The notes under the pieces: model-generated
Told to the model about the DNA's origin: nothing
Seen by the model: only the letters and a program-made list of their open reading frames with translations
The model's database searches: none
Shown here: piece after piece, positions 23,114 through 30,717 of the stretch
Position numbering within the stretch: position 1 is the stretch's first letter
Layout: every line of letters begins with the position of its first letter
Made by a program: the position numbers and the translations under genes
Assembly (NCBI GenBank): GCA_030593885.1
Contig: JAUVGH010000019.1
Location: 1 to 35,574 of the forward strand
Source of the DNA: Methanomassiliicoccales archaeon
GTDB lineage: Archaea > Thermoplasmatota > Thermoplasmata > RBG-16-68-12 > SOIM01
DNA: 35,574 nucleotides
Direction of reading: 5' to 3'

Positions 23114-23740
23114 ATGAAGGTTCTGGTCATCTCGGATCTGCACGGTTCTGATTGGGGCGTCAGGCAGATACACAGCTGGATCGATGAGCTCCAACCGGAA
23201 ATGCTTCTTGTATGTGGTGATACTATCCATTTCGGACCTATCTCGTTCGCCAAGGACTTCTTTGAGGGGCTGGACCGCAGAACATTGGCCATCCCAGGGA
23301 ACTGCGACCCAGTTGCCATTCTGTCCGTTCTTGATGAGCTCGGCGTCAACCTCCATGAGAGAGTTGTCAAGGTCGGGGACGAGACCTTCATCGGTTTCGG
23401 TGGTTCCAACCCCACGCCCTTTGACACCCCGTTCGAGGTTCCTGACGACAAGATGTACGAATCTCTTTCCCCGCTCATGACCAAGGATGCGGTACTCGTG
23501 ACGCATGCTCCTCCTCACGGAACATTGGACGGCACAACTTATTCAGGTCATTTGGGAAGCAAGGCGCTGGCAAGGATCATTGAAGGATTCCAACCCAAGC
23601 TCTCCGTCTTCGGTCACATCCACGAGGCCAGGGGGTTCCAACCCGGGAGACCGTCCTACCTCAACCCCGGTTCCGCAAGGGAGGGATACGGCGCGCTCGT
23701 AGAGATCGGCGAATCCGTCGATGCAATGCTTCTCGGTTGA
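23114..23740 (+). CDS. YfcE/MJ0936-type metallophosphoesterase
   Basis: A 208-residue calcineurin-like phosphoesterase that hydrolyses phosphodiester or phosphomonoester substrates with two metals. The metal ligands are in order: ISDLHG (D8, H10), VCGDTIHFG (D36), GNCDP (N, D at about 63-65), VTHAPPHG and GHIHEARG. This compact set is typical of the YfcE/MJ0936 family. The substrate is not predictable. It follows the presenilin-type gene by eight bases, with GTGAGG as ribosome site, and is followed by a separately promoted ribosomal gene. Confidence 0.9.
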   Translation: MKVLVISDLHGSDWGVRQIHSWIDELQPEMLLVCGDTIHFGPISFAKDFFEGLDRRTLAIPGNCDPVAILSVLDELGVNLHERVVKVGDETFIGFGGSNPTPFDTPFEVPDDKMYESLSPLMTKDAVLVTHAPPHGTLDGTTYSGHLGSKALARIIEGFQPKLSVFGHIHEARGFQPGRPSYLNPGSAREGYGALVEIGESVDAMLLG

Positions 23741-23785
23741 GATGTCCAGAGGCGCCCTTCATCCCCGATAACCTGGGTGGAAAAT

Positions 23786-23795
23786 GTATTTATAC
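23786..23795 (+). promoter_or_regulatory. TATA box for rps8e
   Basis: GTATTTATAC lies about 33 bases before the ATG at 23824, giving a very short leader and deciding that start over an open frame 29 codons upstream. Confidence 0.6.
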
Positions 23796-23823
23796 AGAGT
23801 CCATCATTGATTGCCCGAACCAT

Positions 23824-24216
23824 ATGGCACTCTGGCAAGGAAAATCGAAAAGGAAGACATCTGGCGGAAGACGAAGGTACGCCCGCAAGAAGAGGAAGTT
23901 CGAGATCGGACGGGAACAGCAGTACGCCAGCGTCGGAGATTCGAAGAGAAAACTGTACAGGACCAGGGGCGGAAAGTCATCCAAGGTCAGGGTACTGGGA
24001 GCAGAGTACGTCAATGTGGTGGACCCGAAGACCAAGAAGACCAAGAGGGTCAAGGTCGTGACCGTGAGAACAAATCCGGCCAACCCGCACTTTGTCCAGA
24101 GGAACATCATCACAAAGGGAGCGACCATTCAGACCGAGATCGGCGAGGCTAGAGTGACATCGAGGCCCGGTCAGGACGGGACCCTAAACGCCGTTCTGGT
24201 GAAATCTACCAAGTGA
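23824..24216 (+). CDS. rps8e: Small ribosomal subunit protein eS8
   Basis: A 130-residue archaeal eS8, a component of the 30S subunit. Recognised from the N-terminus MALWQGKSKRKTSGGRRR, the central LYRTRGGKSSKVRVLGAEY and the C-terminal FVQRNIITKGATIQTEIGEA. Length is as expected. The open frame extends 29 codons upstream, but the TATA box within that extension and alignment of the family N-terminus fix the start at 23824. SRP19 follows five bases after its stop, so the two are likely cotranscribed. Confidence 0.96.
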   Translation: MALWQGKSKRKTSGGRRRYARKKRKFEIGREQQYASVGDSKRKLYRTRGGKSSKVRVLGAEYVNVVDPKTKKTKRVKVVTVRTNPANPHFVQRNIITKGATIQTEIGEARVTSRPGQDGTLNAVLVKSTK

Positions 24217-24221
24217 TCGTG

Positions 24222-24497
24222 ATGGCTAGAGATCAGCTAATCATCTGGCCGATATACTTTGATTCCAGAAAGAGCAGGAACGAGGGACGTCGTGTTCCAA
24301 AGAAACTCGCTGTACCATCACCAGATATAGATACAATAGCGAAGGCAGCGAAGGCCGTAGGATACACTGTGAAAACAGAGGGAGGGTCCTCCCATCCTTC
24401 TCATAGTAAGAAGGGCAGAATCAGGATTGCTATTGGGGAGCCCAAGACCCAGGCGCTGAGGAGAATCGCAGAGAAGCTGAAAAGCTACCTGTCCTGA
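24222..24497 (+). CDS. srp19: Signal recognition particle protein SRP19
   Basis: A 91-residue archaeal SRP19, which binds 7S RNA and promotes SRP54 assembly for membrane protein targeting. Recognised from LIIWPIYFDSRKSRNEGRRV and PKKLAVPSPD, the typical motifs of the RNA-binding face, and the basic middle region SSHPSHSKKGRIRI. The ATG at 24222 follows the eS8 stop by five bases; a GTG three codons earlier overlaps that stop. The 3' end overlaps the convergent DUF211 gene by 13 bases. The 7S RNA gene itself is not in the window. Confidence 0.93.
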   Translation: MARDQLIIWPIYFDSRKSRNEGRRVPKKLAVPSPDIDTIAKAAKAVGYTVKTEGGSSHPSHSKKGRIRIAIGEPKTQALRRIAEKLKSYLS

Positions 24498-24775
24498 GGC
24501 GTCTCCACTTCTTCAACAATCTTCTTGCCGGCTGAAACGCTGTCCACTGAATGAATGACCGCACCGCATTCCCTGATCGTCTTCTCTATCTTCGAAAAGC
24601 TCACCGAGGGACCTTCCACGGTTATCTTTATGCTCTCGGTGTCCTGGTCGACTTCGTCCAGTGTGCAATTGACTCCTACAACTCCGTTCACGTTGCTCAA
24701 TCGTTTGGAGAGCTCGACAATGGATGGGTTGTGTGGTTTCAAAACGTCAAGAACTAGTCTTTTGATTTCACTCAC
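24485..24775 (-). CDS. DUF211 (ACT-like) small protein
   Basis: A 96-residue protein of the archaeal DUF211 family, whose structures show an ACT/ferredoxin-like fold assembling into rings. Family features visible are the N-terminal RRLVLDVLKP-like opening (here IKRLVLDVLKPHNPS), the GVVGVNCTLDEVDQDTE segment and the IRECGAVIHSVDSVSAG motif near residues 68-84. Function in the cell is not established. The GTG start at 24775 has GGAG seven bases upstream and a TATA box about 40 bases away. It overlaps the end of SRP19 tail to tail. Confidence 0.9.
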   Translation of the reverse strand: MSEIKRLVLDVLKPHNPSIVELSKRLSNVNGVVGVNCTLDEVDQDTESIKITVEGPSVSFSKIEKTIRECGAVIHSVDSVSAGKKIVEEVETPQDR

Positions 24776-24812
24776 ACATTATCTCCGTATATCGTCATCG
24801 AATTTCTCTTGT

Positions 24813-24824
24813 GAATTATAAACC
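24813..24824 (-). promoter_or_regulatory. TATA box for the DUF211 gene
   Basis: Minus strand GGTTTATAATTC, about 40 bases before the GTG, gives a leader of about 17 bases holding the GGAG site. Confidence 0.55.
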
Positions 24825-24855
24825 TTTTGGCCATATTCCCACCGCTCAAATCATG

Positions 24856-25746
24856 TTAACCCGTAGTGACCTCGCATCCGTCCTCGGTGACGACAACTGT
24901 GTGCTCTGCCTGTGAGACCATGCCCTTGCCCACATCGCTGAGGATCGGGTATGAGGTTATGAGCCCCTTCCTCAACAGCCGCTGGATGCTCGCTCGGGCC
25001 TTCTTGTCGAAATCAACGCACCATCTCTCGGCAAATGGGAGGGTCCCAAACTCCTCTTCAATGAACTTCAGCAGCTCATTGGCCCTGGGCCTCTTCGCCT
25101 CTCCTCTCTTCACGAAACGGTAGATGTTCCCGTTCCTCCTACCGCTGACCCTTCCCGCTCCGTTCGTGGCAAAGGGCTCTATCGCAAGTGCCTCGCCGAA
25201 CAGCGTCTTGGTGGTCGTGTTGTCCAGAATATTGGGGACGCTCTTCCCGCTGTGAAGTGAGTACTTCTCCAGATTATGCCCTGTCAGATTCGCCACTGGT
25301 GTGAAGCCGGAGTGCTCGATGGACCTTTCGATTGCACCTCCAATCATACGGATGGGAGCGTTCGGTTTGACCAGCTCAATGGCAATACCCAGAGCGATCT
25401 CGGAGGCTTCTATCAGCTTGGACCAATTCCTTGTGCCGATCTCCACCGTTGCCGCAGTATCACCGATGTACCCGTCCACGTGGACACCGACATCTATCTT
25501 GACGACATTCCCCTTCTCCAGGCGTAGCCTGTCATCCGACCGCGGAGTGTAATGGGCAGCCACACTGTCAATGGCAACATTGATTGGAAAAGCCGGTTGC
25601 GCTCCTCTTTTGCGGACAAGCTCCTCAGCCTCTTCCACCAGGTCCAGAACGACAGCTCCCTCTTTGGCGAGACCGATACCGAGTTCCCTGGATTCCTTGG
25701 CTATCTTACCCGCCCGCCTATAGCTCTCGAAGACTTCACTTTTCAT
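24856..25746 (-). CDS. map: Methionine aminopeptidase, type II
   Basis: A 296-residue archaeal class II MAP, which removes the initiator methionine cotranslationally. Metal and catalytic residues are visible: H65 in AAHYTP, D85 and D96 in KIDVGVHVDGYIGD, H157 in LTGHNLEKY, E190 in AIEPFAT and E281 in QAEHTVVV. The helical insertion typical of type II enzymes lies at about 205-265. The gene overlaps the end of the Sua5 gene by 11 bases on the same strand, which implies cotranslation. Third gene of a minus-strand operon. Confidence 0.96.
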   Translation of the reverse strand: MKSEVFESYRRAGKIAKESRELGIGLAKEGAVVLDLVEEAEELVRKRGAQPAFPINVAIDSVAAHYTPRSDDRLRLEKGNVVKIDVGVHVDGYIGDTAATVEIGTRNWSKLIEASEIALGIAIELVKPNAPIRMIGGAIERSIEHSGFTPVANLTGHNLEKYSLHSGKSVPNILDNTTTKTLFGEALAIEPFATNGAGRVSGRRNGNIYRFVKRGEAKRPRANELLKFIEEEFGTLPFAERWCVDFDKKARASIQRLLRKGLITSYPILSDVGKGMVSQAEHTVVVTEDGCEVTTG

Positions 25747-26350
25747 TGATACGCAGCCTTTCCCGACTCATGACTCCTGATCTGATTATCTTTGGAGTGT
25801 CTGTTGAAACGTCCAGCACCGTTGATTCTTGTCCGTAGCGGCATTTACCCCCATCGATGTAGATCTCCACCGAATCTCCCAGCTGTTCGATGGCGGAATC
25901 GATTTCGCACGGAGGTTCCGACTCGTGGATGTTCGCACTTGTTGACGTGATCGGTCCGAACCCATCGAGGATGGGAAGCGCGACGGGATGGTCCAAGATC
26001 CTCACCCCCAGCTTGGTCTCGCTTGAGACTATTGGGAGAGATGATGGATCCTTCTTCTTGAGGAGAATCGTCAAGGGTCCGGGGAGGAATTCTCTGGTCG
26101 TGTGTCTGGCAACTTCGGTCAGCTCCACGTAGTCTTCGATCTGTGAGATATCGTGCACGGCTATGGAAATAGGCTCGTCAAATGGTCTCTTCTTCAGGTC
26201 GTACATTCTCTTGACGGCTTCTACATCGAATGGATTCACGCCAAGACCATAGAGGGTGTCCGTGGGATACACGATAGTCCCGCCGGACTTCAGAACTTCA
26301 ATCACTTCTCTCAGTTGTTCGTCGTTCAAAGGACTGTTGAATCTTTTCAT
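25736..26350 (-). CDS. L-threonylcarbamoyladenylate synthase (Sua5/YrdC family)
   Basis: A 204-residue enzyme that makes threonylcarbamoyl-AMP from threonine, bicarbonate and ATP for t6A37 formation in tRNA. YrdC-fold motifs are GGTIVYPTDTLYGLG (23-37), KRPFDEPISI (54-63), PGPLTILLKKK (90-100), GVRILDHPVA (115-124) and SANIHES. Length fits the short YrdC-type rather than full Sua5 with its extra domain. It lies five bases after the metallo-hydrolase gene and overlaps map by 11 bases. Kae1/Bud32 are not in the window. Confidence 0.94.
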   Translation of the reverse strand: MKRFNSPLNDEQLREVIEVLKSGGTIVYPTDTLYGLGVNPFDVEAVKRMYDLKKRPFDEPISIAVHDISQIEDYVELTEVARHTTREFLPGPLTILLKKKDPSSLPIVSSETKLGVRILDHPVALPILDGFGPITSTSANIHESEPPCEIDSAIEQLGDSVEIYIDGGKCRYGQESTVLDVSTDTPKIIRSGVMSRERLRINEK

Positions 26351-26355
26351 CGGTC

Positions 26356-27009
26356 TCAGAATATCTCTGCATACCTCAAAAACTTTAGGGAGGTTTCGAT
26401 ATGCTCGGTCGCATCCCCTTCCGCGTAAGGTCCGTGACCCGGGTACATGTTCTTGGTTTTCAGTTCCTTCAACATCTCAATCGATGCCAGTAATTGCTGG
26501 TAGCTTCCGGTTTCGAAGTCCCATCTCCCGACACCACCGTTCGTGAACACGGTGTCACCAGAGAAAAGGGACCCGCTCTTCTCATGGAAAAGCGAAATGC
26601 TTCCCACAGTGTGGCCCGGAGTGTGCAGGATCTTCAGCTTCTCATCACCTAGGTCAAAAGAACCTCCGTAATTGAGAACTGATACATCCAACTTGTTGAG
26701 CGGTATGTTGAACATCGCTGAGCCAGTGGTGGTACGGTCCCCTTCAATCAGCGGGATCGATTCGTCCACTGAGGCATAGAGCTGAGCATCACAGATCTTC
26801 GAAAGTTCCTCCGCACCTCCCACATGATCGATGTGCCTGTGGGTGAGGATGATGGAATCGATTATCTTGGGGTCGATGTGCTCTTCGATTGTCTTCACGG
26901 CACCAGCTGTGTTCGATCCGGTACCAGCATCGATCAGAATGGGCTTCTCGGCCTCAATGAAGAAGATATTGGCGTCGAACCCCATGCCCATGATGTAATG
27001 GACCTTCAT
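26356..27009 (-). CDS. Metallo-beta-lactamase fold hydrolase
   Basis: A 217-residue zinc hydrolase of the glyoxalase II/MBL superfamily. The ligand motifs are complete: THRHIDH (at about 97-103), GHTVGS, SGDTVF and a final YPGHGP. The substrate is not identifiable; glyoxalase II-like thioesterases and other hydrolases share this layout. The ATG at 27009 is chosen because a TATA box lies 27 bases upstream, giving a leaderless mRNA, although the frame is open 43 codons further. It is followed closely by the Sua5 and map genes, so tRNA modification and protein maturation may be coordinately expressed with it. Confidence 0.88.
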   Translation of the reverse strand: MKVHYIMGMGFDANIFFIEAEKPILIDAGTGSNTAGAVKTIEEHIDPKIIDSIILTHRHIDHVGGAEELSKICDAQLYASVDESIPLIEGDRTTTGSAMFNIPLNKLDVSVLNYGGSFDLGDEKLKILHTPGHTVGSISLFHEKSGSLFSGDTVFTNGGVGRWDFETGSYQQLLASIEMLKELKTKNMYPGHGPYAEGDATEHIETSLKFLRYAEIF

Positions 27010-27030
27010 GCGGCTGGAATAACCTGGGAT

Positions 27031-27040
27031 TGATATAAAG
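27031..27040 (-). promoter_or_regulatory. TATA box of the MBL-Sua5-map operon
   Basis: Minus strand CTTTATATCA lies about 27 bases before the ATG at 27009, a strong element for a leaderless transcript. Confidence 0.65.
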
Positions 27041-27067
27041 CGGTTTTGAATCGAGGTACCTTCCACT

Positions 27068-27349
27068 TCATCCTTCTTTGTCCCAATCTTCCTTCCCTTT
27101 GACGCCATCCAGTGTGTAGTCTCCGTATTCCTGGACAACGGGCTTCTTCTTCAGCATGTAGTAGAAGGCGAGAAGTATCATAACAAGTCCGATCGCCAAC
27201 ACCAGGATCACGAGTCCGATCAACGCGTAAAGCCCGAGGAATGCTATGGCCCATAGTAACGCTCCAAGGAAGTGCAGCACCAGGAGTAACGCTGCGACTA
27301 TCGCCAGGAATATCAGGATTGCCAAGGCTGCTGCCTTACCACTGCTCAT
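27068..27349 (-). CDS. Small membrane protein next to AIM24
   Basis: A 93-residue protein with two long hydrophobic helices (about 7-32 and 36-63, rich in L, I, V, A) and a polar C-terminal tail of about 27 residues ending in acidic and lysine residues. No family is recognised. GAGG lies eight bases before the ATG. It starts 19 bases after the AIM24-family gene on the same strand, so the two are probably cotranscribed. AIM24 relatives are often found with small membrane partners, and this protein may anchor it, but this is inference. Confidence 0.7.
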   Translation of the reverse strand: MSSGKAAALAILIFLAIVAALLLVLHFLGALLWAIAFLGLYALIGLVILVLAIGLVMILLAFYYMLKKKPVVQEYGDYTLDGVKGKEDWDKEG

Positions 27350-27368
27350 CTGAGGTCCTCTTCTGCGA

Positions 27369-28073
27369 TTACTTGAAGAGGCTCGATGAACCGGATGACT
27401 GCTGAGGCATGTATCTGCTCAGCGTTATGGCCAGCTCTGGCAGGTTCATGGACTGCAGCAGTATCTTCCCCGGACCGGTGAGAGTTGTCAGGAACACTCC
27501 CTCGCCGGCAAACATCATGCTCTTCAATCCACCGGACCTCTGAATGTCGAAGGTCACTGAAGCATCCCAGCCCACCACGGAACCCGTGTCCACCTTGATG
27601 ATCTGACCCGGAGCCAGATCCATCTCTACGAAGTCACCGGTGGCGTGAATGAAGGCCTTGCCTTGTCCAGACAGTTTCTGCAGAATGAACCCTTCTCCGC
27701 CAAACAGAGAAGCGCCCAGTTTCTTCTGCCATGCCATGTCCAGGGCCACACTGTTCTCGGCGCAGAGGAATGCGTCCTTCTGAACCATGAACTCTTTTCC
27801 GGGCACCAGGTCGATGCACTTGATGGTCCCAGGGGCGTTCCCTCCGAAGCCCACGTATCCCGCGCTCTGGGCCGGTGTGAACTCGGTCAAGAAGAAGGAC
27901 TCTCCTGTGAGCTTCCTCTTCAGCCCCTTCATCACTCCGCCCTTTGCTCTAGCTTCGAAGGTCATGTTCCCGGACATGTAGACCATAGCTCCCGCTTCGG
28001 CGTACATTCTCTCGTTAGGATCCAGTTCGCATGTTACAATCTGGAGATTGTCTCCAGTTATGTTGTATTTCAT
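27369..28073 (-). CDS. AIM24-family (TIGR00266) beta-roll protein
   Basis: A 234-residue protein of the AIM24/TIGR00266 family, found in bacteria, archaea and mitochondria, where it affects membrane organisation. Family features are the N-terminal ERMYAEAGAMVYMSGN, the repeated glycine-rich turns such as GYVGFGGNAPG, GGEGFILQKLSGQGKAFIH and FAGEGVFLTTLTGPGKI, and a low-complexity end rich in serine and glutamine. The repeats form a symmetrical beta-roll. No catalytic residues are expected; the function is uncertain. The ATG is preceded by GGAGG and a TATA box about 85 bases upstream. Confidence 0.9.
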   Translation of the reverse strand: MKYNITGDNLQIVTCELDPNERMYAEAGAMVYMSGNMTFEARAKGGVMKGLKRKLTGESFFLTEFTPAQSAGYVGFGGNAPGTIKCIDLVPGKEFMVQKDAFLCAENSVALDMAWQKKLGASLFGGEGFILQKLSGQGKAFIHATGDFVEMDLAPGQIIKVDTGSVVGWDASVTFDIQRSGGLKSMMFAGEGVFLTTLTGPGKILLQSMNLPELAITLSRYMPQQSSGSSSLFK

Positions 28074-28152
28074 ACATTTTCCTCCAATGTCATTTCCAGG
28101 ATCTTACAGATACTGAGTTCTGGAAATCTCTTGCGGACGTGCCAGAAATCTG

Positions 28153-28164
28153 GATTTATAAAAG
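28153..28164 (-). promoter_or_regulatory. TATA box for the AIM24 gene
   Basis: Minus strand CTTTTATAAATC lies about 85 bases before the ATG, predicting a leader of about 57 bases with GGAGG at its end. Confidence 0.55.
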
Positions 28165-28223
28165 CGTTTCGACCGTATTATTCAAAAGAGGCAATAGGGA
28201 AGCTGAAAGCGTGCTTGCGGTGT

Positions 28224-29165
28224 TCAGTCGCCGATTCCACCTTCTGTTACCATGAAGACCGCCTCTCCTTCGGGCAGATTGGGAGAATCTGTCAAACGAG
28301 CTATCCTCTTTCCGCCCTTGCTCTTCCTGAGGTAGATCCTGAATGTCGCAGTGTGTCCGACTATGTGACCTCCAATGGGTCTCGTCGGGTCTCCGAAGAA
28401 AGCGTCCGGCTTTGCTTGGACCTGGTTGGTCGCGCAGATAGCAGCGTCGTAGATGTCCCCGAACCGTAGCAGTGCGTGCATGTGCTTGTTCAACAGTTGC
28501 TGTCGCTCAGCGAGTGCACCTCTTCCGATGTACTCGGCCCTGAAGTGCGCGGTCATCGAATCGACCACCAGGAGCTTGATGGGGAACTTCTCGGCCTCTT
28601 CCATCGCTTTGTCAACCAGGAGCATCTGGTGATGGGAATTGTATGCCCTTGCGACGTGAACTCTCTTCAACACAGTCTCTGGATCAAGTTCCAAAGCTGT
28701 TACCATCTGCCCTATCCTGCTGGGTCTGAAGGTGTTCTCACTGTCTATCCAGAGGGTGTCGCCGTCAAGACCTCCCTGGTCCTTGGGCATGGTGACATTG
28801 ACGGCAAGCTGGTGGGCAATCTGGGTCTTACCAGACCCGAACTCTCCGTACAGCTCGGTTATCGCCTGTGTTTCGAATCCTCCCCCCAATAACTCGTTCA
28901 ATGCTTTGGAACCGGTCGTGATCCTGCCAATCTTCTTTCTCTTCTCGAGAATGGCGTCTCCAGTCTCGAACCCTCCGATATCGGCCTCATGCCGGGCCGC
29001 GAGAATTATCTTCTGTGCGGAGCTTTGACCAAGTTCAGCCGCCTCGGCGAGCATCTGAGGTGACGCCACTGCGATGGCCATCAGGTCATTGTATCCGGCT
29101 TCGTGTAACTTATCTGCTGTTGCGGGTCCTACTCCTGGCAACTCCTCTATCGTTTTGGAAGCCAA
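28224..29165 (-). CDS. radA: DNA repair and recombination protein RadA
   Basis: A 313-residue archaeal recombinase that forms filaments on single-stranded DNA for homologous recombination. It has the N-terminal helix-hairpin-helix domain ([13 protein letters not shown], 8-20), the linker GGFETGDA that includes the polymerisation Phe, Walker A GEFGSGKT (107-114), Walker B LLVVDS and the L1/L2 loops (L2 near [12 protein letters not shown], ending [11 protein letters not shown]). The start codon is TTG at 29165; an in-frame TAA lies six codons upstream and no ATG or GTG intervenes. GGTG lies about six bases before it. TTG starts usually lower translation. A TATA box is about 30 bases upstream. 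Confidence 0.97.
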   Translation of the reverse strand: MASKTIEELPGVGPATADKLHEAGYNDLMAIAVASPQMLAEAAELGQSSAQKIILAARHEADIGGFETGDAILEKRKKIGRITTGSKALNELLGGGFETQAITELYGEFGSGKTQIAHQLAVNVTMPKDQGGLDGDTLWIDSENTFRPSRIGQMVTALELDPETVLKRVHVARAYNSHHQMLLVDKAMEEAEKFPIKLLVVDSMTAHFRAEYIGRGALAERQQLLNKHMHALLRFGDIYDAAICATNQVQAKPDAFFGDPTRPIGGHIVGHTATFRIYLRKSKGGKRIARLTDSPNLPEGEAVFMVTEGGIGD

Positions 29166-29192
29166 TCTATCACCACTACCTTATCGTCCATT

Positions 29193-29204
29193 TACTTATA
29201 AGAT
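29193..29204 (-). promoter_or_regulatory. TATA box for radA
   Basis: Minus strand AATCTTATAAGT centres about 33 bases before the TTG start and predicts a leader of only a few bases. Confidence 0.55.
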
Positions 29205-29300
29205 TTAGCGGGAGAGGTGGGTGAAAGTGATGAGCCAAGGAAGTGGAATCGGAGCTCTCGCTGTCTGGAAAAAGGTCTCATGTCTTGAAAAGGTCCAGCT

Positions 29301-29918
29301 CTACTGCGTGAACGTCTCCAGGTGCTTGTAGTTGCCCTTCAGGTGCTTGAGCAGTATCTCCCGGTTCCGCCTGAGATGCGATTCATACCAAGCAGCAATG
29401 ATGTCCGCGAAGATCGCGTGAAGGTCGTCCAAGTTCACCTTGTCAACCTGCTTGTCATAGAGCGTGTGTTTGGCGAACATCCTTCTCCATCCGGAGTACT
29501 TGTAGTAATGTTCTCCCTCGCAATAGAGGAACTCCACCTTCAAATGGATCTTGTCATCCTTCGCCGGCACGTAGCTCAGGGTAAGGGAATCGCCCGTTCG
29601 GCCCTGCTCCTGGGTCCTGTCCACCAATTGGACAATGTTAACACTCGCAACGTTGAACGAAGGCCTCCAATCCCAAGCTCCATAGGGAAATTCTTCGAAC
29701 TGGGCGAACGCATTGTAATGAGGCTCCATGGCGAAGTGGATATTTATCTTGTTGAACCTCTTCCATATCTCCCAGATATCCCCGATCAACTGCTTGTTGA
29801 GCTGCACCTTCTGGGAATTCTGCTCCCCGATGCTGTTGATGATATCGTCCGTTCTCTTCTCCAGTTCCTTGTCAAGAACCTCAAACCATCTCTCCTCTAC
29901 CTTTGCCTTTGGGGACAT
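29301..29918 (-). CDS. Unknown 205-residue soluble protein
   Basis: Not recognised. The first half is helical and charged (ERWFEVLDKELEKRTDDIIN, then about 30 residues of possible coiled coil), and the second half has many aromatic residues and short strands (AWDWRPSF, YCEGEHYYKYSGWRRMF), ending in a helical region. No membrane segments, metal motifs or nucleotide-binding loops are evident. The ATG at 29918 is chosen: GGTGG precedes it and a TATA box lies 38 bases upstream; the frame is open for 96 codons further, but that part lies across the divergent promoter and the DUF504 gene. Followed by radA after about 135 bases. Confidence 0.7.
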   Translation of the reverse strand: MSPKAKVEERWFEVLDKELEKRTDDIINSIGEQNSQKVQLNKQLIGDIWEIWKRFNKINIHFAMEPHYNAFAQFEEFPYGAWDWRPSFNVASVNIVQLVDRTQEQGRTGDSLTLSYVPAKDDKIHLKVEFLYCEGEHYYKYSGWRRMFAKHTLYDKQVDKVNLDDLHAIFADIIAAWYESHLRRNREILLKHLKGNYKHLETFTQ

Positions 29919-29950
29919 AACCACCACGCCACCGTGAACCGTTTTCAAAC

Positions 29951-29961
29951 TCATAAAGTTT
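29951..29961 (-). promoter_or_regulatory. TATA box for the unknown gene at 29918
   Basis: Minus strand AACTTTATGA lies about 38 bases upstream of the ATG, fitting a leader of about 12 bases. Confidence 0.45.
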
Positions 29962-30008
29962 TGGTAGACGGTCCATTTGGCACTCGACTCATCATTTTGG
30001 AGATAAGG

Positions 30009-30018
30009 GTTAATAATC
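30009..30018 (+). promoter_or_regulatory. TATA-like box for the DUF504 gene
   Basis: GTTAATAATC centres about 26 bases before the ATG at 30040, as expected for a leaderless mRNA. Confidence 0.45.
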
Positions 30019-30039
30019 CCTCGGCTCATTTCCCGATCG

Positions 30040-30300
30040 ATGACCCCGCGGGAGATCCTCAACGAGCTCAAGTGGAGGGAGGACAAGGACGTCTCCAAAG
30101 CGGAGATATGGTACACATCTGGGGGGACCGTGGATGGTTTCGTGATCATCACCGGAGATGAGCTGACCGAACTCGGGAAATCATTCTTCAGCACGGCACA
30201 AGCCACGATCCCTTTCTACAAAATATTCAGAATAATATATGACGGGGAGGTCATCTTCGACCGGGAGGAGTTGGAGAAGAAGAGGTTCACCCAAATCTGA
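30040..30300 (+). CDS. DUF504 / MJ1316-type small RNA-associated protein
   Basis: An 86-residue protein of the archaeal UPF0248/DUF504 family, also called the MJ1316 RNA cyclic-group end recognition domain. Recognised from the N-terminal PREILNELKW, the middle hydrophobic strand and the C-terminal IPFYKIFRIIYDGEVIFDRE motif, which in the family reads IPxHRIxxIxYDGxxxWDR. The conserved His and Trp of that motif are replaced here by Tyr and Phe, so this is a divergent member. The family is proposed to act on RNA 2',3'-cyclic phosphate ends, by inference. It overlaps the convergent fixX by 14 bases. Confidence 0.85.
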   Translation: MTPREILNELKWREDKDVSKAEIWYTSGGTVDGFVIITGDELTELGKSFFSTAQATIPFYKIFRIIYDGEVIFDREELEKKRFTQI

Positions 30301-30598
30301 ACCTTATGCCGTATCCGCCGCGGGGATAGGACCACTTGATCGCGTTTCTCCCTAGCTCCCGGCACACCACCTTGCACGCACCCAGTTCGATGCATCCTTC
30401 CGGATTGTAGACGAGGTCGTCTCCCTCAAGCGTGTACACCCGGGCCGGACAGATGTAGAGGCAAGGTTTCAGTTGGCATGTCTTGCATAGAGCGGTGTCG
30501 ACCTCGATGAACGGTTCCTCATCCGTCGTGAACTTGTTGATGCCCAGCCTGTCATCCACGCTGAGCTTCGCTTCCGCTGTGCTCACCTTTTCCGCCAT
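30287..30598 (-). CDS. fixX: FixX-type ferredoxin-like protein
   Basis: A 103-residue ferredoxin-like subunit of the Fix/ETF system. Seven cysteines lie in the FixX arrangement: C38, C41, C46 and C50 in ALCKTCQLKPCLYICPA, then C69, C75 and C79 in CIELGACKVVC. The usual second motif residue is replaced, so only one [4Fe-4S] cluster may be complete. The opening LSVDDRLGINKF and the IEVD strand match FixX/ETF-QO C-terminal domains. It pairs with the divergent fixC; together they correspond to ETF:quinone oxidoreductase. The ATG is 28 bases from a TATA box. It overlaps the DUF504 gene by 14 bases at its end. Confidence 0.9.
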   Translation of the reverse strand: MAEKVSTAEAKLSVDDRLGINKFTTDEEPFIEVDTALCKTCQLKPCLYICPARVYTLEGDDLVYNPEGCIELGACKVVCRELGRNAIKWSYPRGGYGIRFRFG

Positions 30599-30621
30599 TC
30601 AACAATGCACGCAATTCCGTT

Positions 30622-30631
30622 CTTAAATAGT
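30622..30631 (-). promoter_or_regulatory. TATA box for fixX
   Basis: Minus strand ACTATTTAAGA-type element about 28 bases before the ATG at 30598. Confidence 0.5.
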
Positions 30632-30655
30632 TTCCCCGATGGGCCTTTGACGGGA

Positions 30656-30666
30656 AAAATATAAAC
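30656..30666 (+). promoter_or_regulatory. TATA box for fixC
   Basis: AAAATATAAAC lies about 57 bases before the fixC ATG. It stands back to back with the fixX promoter, so one site could control both transcripts. Confidence 0.5.
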
Positions 30667-30717
30667 CGACCATGATGTTATCCGAACCATCCCCATCGCT
30701 GGGCTTTGGTGTAGGGA

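Noticed and set aside
27645-28469. 274-codon plus-strand frame spanning AIM24 and the end of radA
   Set aside because: Antisense to two well-identified genes and cysteine/histidine-rich without pattern.
29226-29275. GTGATGA that could be the C box of a C/D RNA
   Set aside because: No CTGA D box or C'/D' pair at suitable spacing; only CTGT follows.
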